Origin: Sulfurimonas sp. | GTDB lineage: Bacteria > Campylobacterota > Campylobacteria > Campylobacterales > Sulfurimonadaceae | Direction of reading: 5' to 3' | DNA: 62,112 bases | NCBI GenBank assembly: GCA_028684815.1 | Contig: JAQUFE010000010.1 | Location: forward strand, 1-62,112 | Part shown: positions 54,712-61,897 of the stretch, one piece after another | Position numbering within the stretch: the stretch's first letter is position 1 | Layout: every line of letters begins with the position of its first letter | The notes under the pieces: generated by a model | Databases searched by the model: none | Seen by the model: only the letters and a program-made list of their open reading frames with translations | Told to the model about the DNA's origin: nothing | Made by a program: the position numbers and the translations under genes

Positions 54712-55506
54712 ATGGAAATCTCAACCATTATTCCTCTATATAACGCAAAAGAAACGATAAAAAGCACTATAGAATCGGTACTAAATCAAACATATCCTAA
54801 ACCAATAGAGATTATAGTGATAAATGATGGCTCTACTGATGGGTGTGAAAAAATTGTGCAGGAGATGATTTTAAATAACCAAACCAATAGAGTCCTAAAG
54901 CTTATAAACAAGCCAAATGGAGGCGTCTCTAGCGCTAGAAACAGGGGCATAAATGAGGCGAGCGGAGAGTGGATTGCATTGCTTGATTCTGATGATATTT
55001 GGTTGCCTATGAAGCTTCAAAAACAGATAGATGCAATAGATAAAAATCCAGAGATAGAGTTTTTAGGTACAAATAGAAATAATGAGGTTTATCCATTTTT
55101 TAGCAAATCTAAACAAAAAATCTATACGCTAAATGCTAAAGAGATCTTACTCAAATGGTGGCCCTCAACACCAACGGTGCTAGTTAAAAAAAGTATCTTA
55201 TTAAAAATCAATTCGTATGATGAAACAAAAGCACACACAGAAGATGGTGATTTATGGCTAAGGTTAGAGCAGTATTGCAAAATACATGTTTTAAATGAGA
55301 GCCTTGTATTGACAGGTCATGGTAAACGAAGTTTTGGAGAGTCAGGATTATCAGCAAACATGCCAAGGATGTATGAGGGCGAAATCTTAGCACTAAAGGG
55401 TGCAAAAAAGAGAAAACAGATTAACACTTTTGAGTATCTTGGGTTTTATCTTTGGCTCACTCTTAAATACTATAGAAGAATTTTAATAGTTAGGGCTTCA
55501 AAATAA
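54712..55506 (+). CDS. Glycosyltransferase family 2
   Basis: 264 aa. STIIPLYNAKETIKSTIESV, IVINDGSTDGCE, VSSARNRGI, LLDSDDIW, and EDGDLWLRL are the GT2 nucleotide-sugar and metal motifs. AAGGAC is nearby upstream. Confidence 0.87.
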   Translation: MEISTIIPLYNAKETIKSTIESVLNQTYPKPIEIIVINDGSTDGCEKIVQEMILNNQTNRVLKLINKPNGGVSSARNRGINEASGEWIALLDSDDIWLPMKLQKQIDAIDKNPEIEFLGTNRNNEVYPFFSKSKQKIYTLNAKEILLKWWPSTPTVLVKKSILLKINSYDETKAHTEDGDLWLRLEQYCKIHVLNESLVLTGHGKRSFGESGLSANMPRMYEGEILALKGAKKRKQINTFEYLGFYLWLTLKYYRRILIVRASK

Positions 55507-55529
55507 TATGGACTATCTGAGGTATATAT

Positions 55530-56429
55530 ATGGTTAAGAAAATAGCAGTTTTACTGGCATCTTACAATGGGACTAGATATATAAAAGAGCAAATAGACTC
55601 CATTCTAGAGCAAAAAGATGTGGCTGTGACTATATTTATAAGTGATGACTTGTCAACAGATAAGACTTTAGAGTATTTGCAAAATGTCTATGTGCAAAAT
55701 AAAAACTTAGTATATTTAAAAAGTGATGAAAAATTTGGTGGGGCTGCTAAAAACTTTTTTAGACTCATTAGAGATGTTGATTTTTCAAGTTTTGACTTTA
55801 TCTCTTTTGCTGATCAAGATGATATTTGGTATGAAGATAAACTGATAAATGCCATAAGAACGATAGATGCACATAACTTAGATGGCTATTCTAGTAATGT
55901 TTTAGCTTTTTGGGAAGATGGTAAAGAGATGCTGTTGGACAAGGCGCAAAAGCAAGCTAAGTATGATTATTTGTTTGAAGCGGCTGGGCCTGGATGCACT
56001 TATGTTTTAACTATAAATCTAGCAAATGATATAAAAAGATTTATAAATCTAAAGTGGGAAAAGGTAAATGAGCTAGATTTGCATGACTGGTTTATCTACG
56101 CTTTTAGTAGAGAAAATGGGTACAGATGGTTTATAGATGCTAGACCTAGTATGAGATACAGGCAACATAGCTCCAATCAAGTGGGTGCAAATGATGGAGT
56201 GAGTGCAAAAATAAAAAGGCTTTTACTGGTGTTTTCATCATGGTATAGGGATGAAACAAGAAAAATGATAGAAGTTTTAGAAATAAAAAACAGGTATCCT
56301 TTTTCAAAGTTAATACTAAATAAAAGTTATATAAATAATTTGTTATTGGTAAAAGATGCATTTAATTTTAGAAGAAGGATGAAAGAAAAATTCTTTTTAC
56401 TGATACTTTTTATGACAGGGATATATTGA
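55530..56429 (+). CDS. Glycosyltransferase family 2 (rhamnosyltransferase-like)
   Basis: 299 aa. IAVLLASYNGTRYIKEQIDS, ISDDLSTDKT, FADQDDIWYEDK and LHDWFIYAF match rhamnosyltransferase-like GT2 proteins. Last gene of the collinear block before a family-1 repeat and pglB. Confidence 0.85.
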   Translation: MVKKIAVLLASYNGTRYIKEQIDSILEQKDVAVTIFISDDLSTDKTLEYLQNVYVQNKNLVYLKSDEKFGGAAKNFFRLIRDVDFSSFDFISFADQDDIWYEDKLINAIRTIDAHNLDGYSSNVLAFWEDGKEMLLDKAQKQAKYDYLFEAAGPGCTYVLTINLANDIKRFINLKWEKVNELDLHDWFIYAFSRENGYRWFIDARPSMRYRQHSSNQVGANDGVSAKIKRLLLVFSSWYRDETRKMIEVLEIKNRYPFSKLILNKSYINNLLLVKDAFNFRRRMKEKFFLLILFMTGIY

Positions 56430-56460
56430 TACTATAAGCATAGCTAGAATTAGGCATTGA

Positions 56461-56669
56461 TAATTGAATGCTCTGAAGAATTATTAAATTGGATCCTGAA
56501 TCAAGTTCAGGATGACGATTTGTTTGTTCAGGATGACAGTGAGCTAAGCTCGAGATGACAACGAGTCAAGTTCAGGATAATGATGAGTCAAGCTCAAGAT
56601 GACGTGTGTTCCGTCATTCCGTGCTTGACACGGAATCTAGTTTATAGACTAATCAGAAGGTTCAATTTT
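56461..56669. repeat. Family-1 palindromic repeat, amplified
   Basis: TAATTGAATGCTCTGAAGAA end, GATCCTGAATCAAGTTCAGG hairpin, then four degenerate half-units (AGCTAAGCTCGAGATGAC, AGTCAAGTTCAGGATAAT and similar), right hairpin TTCCGTGCTTGACACGGAA, ACTAATCAGAAGGTTCAATT end. It occupies the promoter region of pglB. Confidence 0.9.
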
Positions 56670-56687
56670 AAATAAAACGAGATATAT

Positions 56688-58883
56688 ATGGCATTAACAA
56701 CAGATAAAAAAACTTTTTTATTGATACTTTTAGCATTTACTTTTAGTGTAGTAGTGCGGCTTATTTGGGTTGAACAATTTAGCCATGAAGAGCAGTTTAA
56801 GTTCAATGGTGAGTTTATGATAAACACCAATGATGGCTACTACTACGCAGAAGGGGCTAGAGACATCCTAGCTGGAGTGACCGAAAACACAAATGATTTG
56901 TCTCCATTTAAGAGTGCTCCAAGCGTTTTGACAGCTTTTATAGCTAGTCTTTTGCCCTTCTCCTTTGAGACTATTATCTTTTATATGCCTGTCTTTTTTG
57001 CATCACTTATAGTCATTCCCATAATCTTAATAGCAAGAGAGTTTGATAGGCTTGAAGTTGGCTTTATTGCAGCACTTATGGCTAGCATCGCATGGAGTTA
57101 CTACAACCGCACTATGGTCGGCTACTATGATACTGACTTTTTAACCATAGTTTTTCCTACCGTTTTGCTTTGGTCGCTCATCTGGGCAGTAGATAGCGCT
57201 AAAGATAAGTACCTCCTCATAGCAGCTCTTGATGCGATAGCTTATAGATGGTGGTATCCACAAAGTTATGCGCTTGAGTTTGCTTTTATAGCTCTTATAG
57301 GCATCTATATAGTCTATCAAATAATCAAAAAACAAGATTTTAAAACAAATGTACTACTCATCTCTTTTATGCTTTTTGCTATGGTAAATCTTGATGGATT
57401 TATAAGATTTGCAATGGTAATTGTTTTTTATCTTTTACTAAAAACTCAAAGAGAGTTAGTCTTTAAATATCTCTACTATATCTTTGCTTTTGCAGTTATC
57501 CTTTTCTTTGCAACTGGTGGTTTTGACCCTATCTGGAGCCAACTAAAAGGTTATGTATTTAGAGATGCGCTACATAGTGACGCTAAAGGATTAGGTCTTC
57601 ACTTTTTTACAGTTATGCAAACTATAAGAGAGGCTGGAGAGATTCCTTTTGAGATGTTTGCAAATCGCGTTAGCGGACATACTCTAACTCTCTTGGCATC
57701 TATGGTAGGTTATATCTGGTTTGTTTACAAACACCCTGTAATGCTTCTAGGGCTTCCGATGTTAGGACTCGGATTTTTAGCTTATGGCATACCTAATCTT
57801 GTAAGTGGTGGTGGACTAAGGTTTACTATCTACGCTGTACCTGTGATGGCTCTGGGTCTAGGTTATATCATCTATGAGCTATCTAAATGGTTCTCAACTA
57901 AGTTTATCAACCATAAAACAAGTCTTATTGCAAAGTATGCTTTTATGACTCTTCTTAGTCTCGCGGCACTCTATCCAAACATAGCTCATGTTATAGAGTA
58001 CAGAGTACCTACAGTCTTTACTCAGGATGAAGTAAAACTCTTAGACAGACTGCAAAAAATAGCTGATAGAGAGGACTACGTTGTTGCGTGGTGGGACTAT
58101 GGTTATCCTATTCGCTACTATAGCGATGTAAAGACTCTTATAGATGGAGGAAAACATAACGGAGCTGAAAACTTTCCAGTTAGTTTTATACTAACTTCAG
58201 CACAAGATGCAGCGGCTAAGATGTCTCGACTCGATGTTGAGTACGCTGAGAAAAGATTTAGAGTTAGTGGAGCAAATATAGGCTTAGATGAAAATCATAC
58301 TAGCTATGTAAAGCTCTCAAGTAGCAACATAGAGCAGATGACGCTAGATTATGGCTACAACAACACAAATGACTTTTTAAACTCTCTAAAGCAAGAGATA
58401 AATCTACCTACTAAAACTAGAGATGTCTACCTCTACTTACCAAGTAGAATGATGGGCATTATTCCAACTATAGCTCTTTTTTCAAGCCTAGACCTTATGA
58501 GTGGAGAAAAAAAAGCTTCGCCATTTTTTTACAATTCAAGCTATATACAAGATACGGATGAGAGTATTAAACTTGGTAATGGCATTCATATTATCAAAAA
58601 AACTGGGCAAATTATGATTGGCAATAAGGCCTTCGCTATAAATAATTTTGTTGTCACTGAGTATGATAGTGAAGGGGTGTTAAGAAAAAACATCCAAGTC
58701 ATAGATAAAAATAGCCCTATAAATGTTATCTTTATGAGAGATTACAATCAGTTTTTAGTCTTAGACAAAAATATGTTTAACTCAACATATATACAACTTT
58801 TTGTGTTAGAAAACTATGACGAGGCTCTCTATGAACCAGTTATACTAGACCCAATGGCTAAGATTTTTAAACTAAAGATCTAG
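56688..58883 (+). CDS. pglB: Oligosaccharyltransferase PglB (STT3 family)
   Basis: 731 aa. An N-terminal region with about 13 helices carries the metal-binding motifs (NDGYYYAEGARD; GYYDTDF). The periplasmic domain carries the acceptor-binding WWDYG (in VVAWWDYGYPIRYY) and an MxxIxxxI helix (MMGIIPTI). Ending FNSTYIQLFVLENYD ... IFKLKI resembles Campylobacter PglB. It moves lipid-linked glycan to asparagine in D/E-x-N-x-S/T sequons in the periplasm. The preceding glycan genes likely build its donor. Converges on the RAYT gene with a 4-bp overlap. Confidence 0.93.
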   Translation: MALTTDKKTFLLILLAFTFSVVVRLIWVEQFSHEEQFKFNGEFMINTNDGYYYAEGARDILAGVTENTNDLSPFKSAPSVLTAFIASLLPFSFETIIFYMPVFFASLIVIPIILIAREFDRLEVGFIAALMASIAWSYYNRTMVGYYDTDFLTIVFPTVLLWSLIWAVDSAKDKYLLIAALDAIAYRWWYPQSYALEFAFIALIGIYIVYQIIKKQDFKTNVLLISFMLFAMVNLDGFIRFAMVIVFYLLLKTQRELVFKYLYYIFAFAVILFFATGGFDPIWSQLKGYVFRDALHSDAKGLGLHFFTVMQTIREAGEIPFEMFANRVSGHTLTLLASMVGYIWFVYKHPVMLLGLPMLGLGFLAYGIPNLVSGGGLRFTIYAVPVMALGLGYIIYELSKWFSTKFINHKTSLIAKYAFMTLLSLAALYPNIAHVIEYRVPTVFTQDEVKLLDRLQKIADREDYVVAWWDYGYPIRYYSDVKTLIDGGKHNGAENFPVSFILTSAQDAAAKMSRLDVEYAEKRFRVSGANIGLDENHTSYVKLSSSNIEQMTLDYGYNNTNDFLNSLKQEINLPTKTRDVYLYLPSRMMGIIPTIALFSSLDLMSGEKKASPFFYNSSYIQDTDESIKLGNGIHIIKKTGQIMIGNKAFAINNFVVTEYDSEGVLRKNIQVIDKNSPINVIFMRDYNQFLVLDKNMFNSTYIQLFVLENYDEALYEPVILDPMAKIFKLKI

Positions 58884-59659
58884 GTAGTTTTTAAAAAGGG
58901 AGCTTGGTTTTTTGAGTCCAGAGGCAATGCTTTAGCAATAGTTTTTGCACTCAAGTTTAAAAACTCGGCTATCTCAGTTTTTTTGTAGCCATATTCAAAA
59001 GCTTTTTGTATATTTTCATCTCTATTTATATCTATGTCACTTTCAAAAAAAGTCTCTAGTCTCTTCTTTAGAACTTTAAGCTTGCCATCTTTTGTTATAA
59101 GTTTTGGAGAATTATAGACAATGTCTATCGCATCAATTTCTACTCCACTAAGATACTTTTCATACTCAACAAAGGTCATCTCAAAAATCATGGAATTATT
59201 TAAAAGTTCATAATAGTTATGCTTATATTTCCACTGAAAAAATGATTGGTATTTATAAAGCGCGACATCCTGCACCATCTTTGCTTTTATGGGATTTCGC
59301 TCTATATATTTTGCAACAATCCAAAAATGGGCATCGTCAAAGAGAAGATAGGATTTATACCTGCCCTGCCAGAGGTGACCACTTCTTGTGTATTTTTTGT
59401 TAAAATATTTAGCGTATCTTTCATTTACAAACTGTATGGCTTTTGAAATATTTGAGGTTTTGGTTTCTAAAAGAAGGTGATAGTGGTTTGTCATAAGACA
59501 AAATGTATGTACGATAATTTCATGGTCTTTGGTAAGGTCGAGCAAGAGATCTAAAAAAAATTCATAGTCTTCTGGTTCAAGATAAATATCTCTCTGTTCT
59601 ACCCCGCGGTTGATAATATGATAAAGCCCAGGCTCTTGATATCGTTCTTTTCTTGCCAT
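58880..59659 (-). CDS. REP-associated tyrosine transposase (RAYT, Y1 HUH)
   Basis: 259 aa. N-terminal LYHIINRGVEQRDIYL, HUH motif HYH in MTNHYHLLLE, and the Tyr-containing helix RYAKYFNKKYTRSGHLWQGRYKS is replaced here in part: FVNERYAKYF then SGHLWQGRYKS. A C-terminal HTH-like tail (YKKTEIAEFLNLSAKTIAKA) is present. RAYTs mobilise palindromic REP sequences. This one lies at the 3' end of, and in the same direction as, an array of family-2 repeats with small-protein cassettes; a degenerate family-2 repeat sits directly upstream. Confidence 0.87.
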   Translation of the reverse strand: MARKERYQEPGLYHIINRGVEQRDIYLEPEDYEFFLDLLLDLTKDHEIIVHTFCLMTNHYHLLLETKTSNISKAIQFVNERYAKYFNKKYTRSGHLWQGRYKSYLLFDDAHFWIVAKYIERNPIKAKMVQDVALYKYQSFFQWKYKHNYYELLNNSMIFEMTFVEYEKYLSGVEIDAIDIVYNSPKLITKDGKLKVLKKRLETFFESDIDINRDENIQKAFEYGYKKTEIAEFLNLSAKTIAKALPLDSKNQAPFLKTT

Positions 59660-59679
59660 AATAATAGATTTTATAAAAT

Positions 59680-59775
59680 CTTAGCTTAATTTAAGTTTTA
59701 TTCCTGTTTTGGAGCCTGCTATCTTTCCTTAAGGTGGCAACTGACACCCCTTTTTCTACTTTTTGACACCTTTTT
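59680..59775 (-). repeat. Family-2 repeat, degenerate, upstream of the RAYT
   Basis: Contains TTTTATTCCTGTTTTGGAGC and CAACTGACACCCC, recognisable relatives of the family-2 GTTCCTGTTTTGGTGCC and CTGACACCC, plus a second TTTTTGACACC. Links the transposase gene to cassette B. Confidence 0.7.
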
Positions 59776-59874
59776 TTAGAAGTAATCTGCTATTTTCCAG
59801 TGGTTTTTATATGCAACATAGGCTATCATTGTTGCTATAATAATTGTAACACCTAATAATATTCCACTACTCAT
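59776..59874 (-). CDS. Cassette B: single-helix peptide with HWK tail
   Basis: 32 aa (MSSGILLGVTIIIATMIAYV then AYKNHWKIADYF). Overlaps the two-helix gene by 8 nt (ATGAGTAG), same organisation as cassette A. Confidence 0.75.
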   Translation of the reverse strand: MSSGILLGVTIIIATMIAYVAYKNHWKIADYF

Positions 59875-60109
59875 TTTCTAACTCCTCAATCTGTCTTTTT
59901 GCTTTATTAATGGAAAAATAGTTGAACATTAAACCTACTACTAATATTCCAAATAAAAACATTAGAAAGTACTTCTCAAATCCTATCTGATTTAAGCCAT
60001 AACTACCAATAGCTCCAGCAGAAGCTAACAGTACAACCATTTTCTTATAGATGATGTCACTCTTCTTAGCAATCATATCGGCTTTGTCTTTTCTCTCTTG
60101 TAATGTCAT
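59867..60109 (-). CDS. Cassette B: two-helix small membrane protein
   Basis: 80 aa: MTLQERKDKADMIAKKSDII, two divergent hydrophobic helices, tail INKAKRQIEELENE. About the same layout as cassette A but little identity after residue 23. Confidence 0.78.
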   Translation of the reverse strand: MTLQERKDKADMIAKKSDIIYKKMVVLLASAGAIGSYGLNQIGFEKYFLMFLFGILVVGLMFNYFSINKAKRQIEELENE

Positions 60110-60115
60110 GTAGAG

Positions 60116-60121
60116 ATTATA
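60116..60121 (-). promoter_or_regulatory. Cassette B promoter, predicted leaderless
   Basis: TTGGTATAAT on the minus strand with CTCTAC and then ATG; six bases separate the -10 box from the start codon. Confidence 0.75.
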
Positions 60122-60199
60122 CCAAAAATAGGAAAAAGAATAGAAAGAAGAAATAGATTCAAGATAAAACTTGCATTATGTTAAGTAGAAAAGAAGAGT

Positions 60200-60231
60200 A
60201 AAAAAAAGCCCTACTTATGGAAAGTAGGACT
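60200..60231 (-). terminator. Terminator upstream of cassette B
   Basis: Minus strand: AGTCCTACTT-tccat-AAGTAGGGCT with TTTTTTT after it; it ends transcription from cassette C and isolates promoter B. Confidence 0.85.
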
Positions 60232-60407
60232 GAAAGAGTGTCAAAGTGTGTCAAACTTAGCTAAGGTAAAACTAAGTTTTGTTCCTGTTTTGGTGCCTGA
60301 CACCCTTTGTTGAAAAGAGTGTCAAAGTGTGTCAGACTTAGTTAAGGTAAAACTAAGTTTTGTTCCTATTTTGGTGCCTGACACCCATTGTTCTGACACC
60401 CATTGTT
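60232..60407 (-). repeat. Family-2 repeats, two copies plus a half
   Basis: Two near-identical 75-bp units (GGTGCCTGACACC at about 60292 and 60373 on the plus strand), each with the AACTTAG/CTAAGTT stem, and a trailing CTGACACCCATTG. All in the same orientation relative to the cassettes. Confidence 0.9.
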
Positions 60408-60409
60408 TA

Positions 60410-60514
60410 TTAAAAAATACCACCTATTTTCCAATGATTTTTATTTGCTATATAGCCAATAATCCATGCTGCTACAAAGCCTATAGCTAATAATAAAAGT
60501 CCAACATCTTCCAT
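60410..60514 (-). CDS. Cassette C: single-helix peptide with HWK tail
   Basis: 34 aa (MEDVGLLLLAIGFVAAWIIG, then NKNHWKIGGIF). Starts one base after the two-helix stop. The ADYF tail is changed to GGIF. Confidence 0.72.
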   Translation of the reverse strand: MEDVGLLLLAIGFVAAWIIGYIANKNHWKIGGIF

Positions 60515-60515
60515 T

Positions 60516-60758
60516 TTAAAACTCCTCCATATTTTTTTTTAGTCTGTTTAGCTCATTGTAATTATATGCAACACCTACAGACACAATAATAAAAATTATT
60601 CCAAGTGCATAACCAAATATATTATTTTGCTCTATAAACTTTACTGCATATGCACCTATACCACCATCAATAGCTAAAAGAGCTATTAATTTTTTATTGA
60701 CAATATCTGCAATTTTAGAAAGTTTATCTATAGTATCTTTTCGTTCTTGTAATGTCAT
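60516..60758 (-). CDS. Cassette C: two-helix small membrane protein
   Basis: 80 aa: MTLQERKDTIDKLSKIADIV then two helices; LLAIDGGIGAYAV is shared in pattern with cassette D. The most divergent N-terminus of the set. Confidence 0.76.
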   Translation of the reverse strand: MTLQERKDTIDKLSKIADIVNKKLIALLAIDGGIGAYAVKFIEQNNIFGYALGIIFIIVSVGVAYNYNELNRLKKNMEEF

Positions 60759-60764
60759 GTAGAG

Positions 60765-60770
60765 ATTATA
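60765..60770 (-). promoter_or_regulatory. Cassette C promoter, predicted leaderless
   Basis: TATAAT-CTCTAC-ATG on the minus strand, as in cassette B. Confidence 0.75.
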
Positions 60771-60840
60771 CCAAAAATAGAAAGAAGAAATAGATTCAAG
60801 ATAATCTGCATTAGGTTAGGTTAAGTAGAAAAGAAGAGTA

Positions 60841-60871
60841 AAAAAAAGCCCTACTTATGGAAAGTAGGACT
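60841..60871 (-). terminator. Terminator upstream of cassette C
   Basis: Same hairpin as before cassette B, AGTCCTACTT/AAGTAGGGCT, followed by T7 on the minus strand. Confidence 0.85.
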
Positions 60872-61130
60872 AAAAGAGTGTCAAAGTGTGTCAGACTTAG
60901 TTAAGGTAAAACTAAGTTTTGTTCCTGTTTTGGTGCCTGACACCCTTTGTATGGAGAGTAGTGAGGCTGGGTTGGAGAGTGTCAGAGAGTGTCAGGTCTT
61001 AGTTAAGGTAAAACTAAGTTTTATTCCCACTTTGGTGCCTGACACCCATTGTTGACACCCCTTTTTCACCCCTTTTCACCAGTTAAGGTGAAACTAAGTT
61101 TTTGCACAAAACGGTGCCTGACACCCTTTT
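60872..61130 (-). repeat. Family-2 repeats, three copies
   Basis: Units ending in GGTGCCTGACACC at about 60932, 61034 and 61114. Between the first two lies GTAGTGAGGCTGGGTT, the reverse complement of a stretch at about 41647-41662 after the S-layer-like gene, so the shared unit is larger than the palindromes. The third copy is diverged (GTTTTTGCACAAAACGGTGC). Confidence 0.88.
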
Positions 61131-61132
61131 TT

Positions 61133-61237
61133 TTAAATCCAGTCAGCAAGCTTCCAATGTCTGTTAACAGCTAAAAAACCTACAATTGCAGCAAACACAA
61201 ATCCTAATGGTATTATTAAAATTCCTAGTTCATTCAT
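61133..61237 (-). CDS. Cassette D: single-helix peptide with HWK tail
   Basis: 34 aa (MNELGILIIPLGFVFAAIVG, then VNRHWKLADWI). Overlaps the two-helix gene by 8 nt (ATGAATGA). Confidence 0.74.
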   Translation of the reverse strand: MNELGILIIPLGFVFAAIVGFLAVNRHWKLADWI

Positions 61238-61481
61238 TAGATATCCTTTCTAAGTTTTTTGTCCATTGATTCATTTTTACATAAGTAACGAAAATTGCTA
61301 TCGAGACAAATATAAAAATGATAGCAAATACATATCCAACAATATTGGAGTCTGCTATATACTTCAACGCATATGTACCAAATGCTCCATCAATTGCTAA
61401 TAATATAATTAATTTTTTATAAAGCGAATCAATCAGTTTAGCAATTATATCGGCTTTGTCTTTTCTCTCTTGTAATGTCAT
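61230..61481 (-). CDS. Cassette D: two-helix small membrane protein
   Basis: 83 aa: MTLQERKDKADIIAKLIDSL, helices about 24-42 and 50-70, tail KMNQWTKNLERISNE. Confidence 0.78.
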   Translation of the reverse strand: MTLQERKDKADIIAKLIDSLYKKLIILLAIDGAFGTYALKYIADSNIVGYVFAIIFIFVSIAIFVTYVKMNQWTKNLERISNE

Positions 61482-61487
61482 AACTAG

Positions 61488-61493
61488 ATTATA
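61488..61493 (-). promoter_or_regulatory. Cassette D promoter, predicted leaderless
   Basis: TATAAT-CTAGTT-ATG on the minus strand, identical to cassette A. Confidence 0.75.
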
Positions 61494-61574
61494 CCAAAAA
61501 TAGGAAAAAGAATAGAAAGAAGAAATAGATTCAAGATAATCTGCATTAGGTTAGGTTAAGTAGATAAGAAGAGT

Positions 61575-61605
61575 AAAAAAAAGCCCTACTTATGAAAGTA
61601 GGACT
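61575..61605 (-). terminator. Terminator upstream of cassette D
   Basis: Same hairpin with one base fewer in the loop, followed by T7 on the minus strand. Confidence 0.83.
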
Positions 61606-61790
61606 AAAAGTGTGTCAGAGAGTGTCAAACTCAGTTAAGGTAAAACTAAGTTTTGTTGCTGTTTTGGTGCCTGACACCCTTTGTTTGACACCCTTTGTTA
61701 AAAGAGTGTCAAAGTGTGTCAAACTTAGTTAAGGTAAAACTAAGTTTTGTTCCTATTTTGGTGCCTGACACCCTTTGTTCACCCTTTGTT
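61606..61790 (-). repeat. Family-2 repeats, two copies
   Basis: Two units ending in GGTGCCTGACACC at about 61667 and 61760, plus extra half sites TTTGACACCCTTTG and TTCACCCTTTG. Confidence 0.88.
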
Positions 61791-61791
61791 T

Positions 61792-61896
61792 TTAGAAGTA
61801 GTCTGCTATTTTCCAGTGGTTTTTAACTGCTAAAATACCTATAATAGCTGCAACAATTGCACCAAGTGGAAATAACAATGGAATAATATCATTCAT
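61792..61896 (-). CDS. Cassette E: single-helix peptide with HWK tail
   Basis: 34 aa (MNDIIPLLFPLGAIVAAIIG, then VKNHWKIADYF). Starts one base after the two-helix stop codon. Confidence 0.74.
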   Translation of the reverse strand: MNDIIPLLFPLGAIVAAIIGILAVKNHWKIADYF

Positions 61897-61897
61897 T

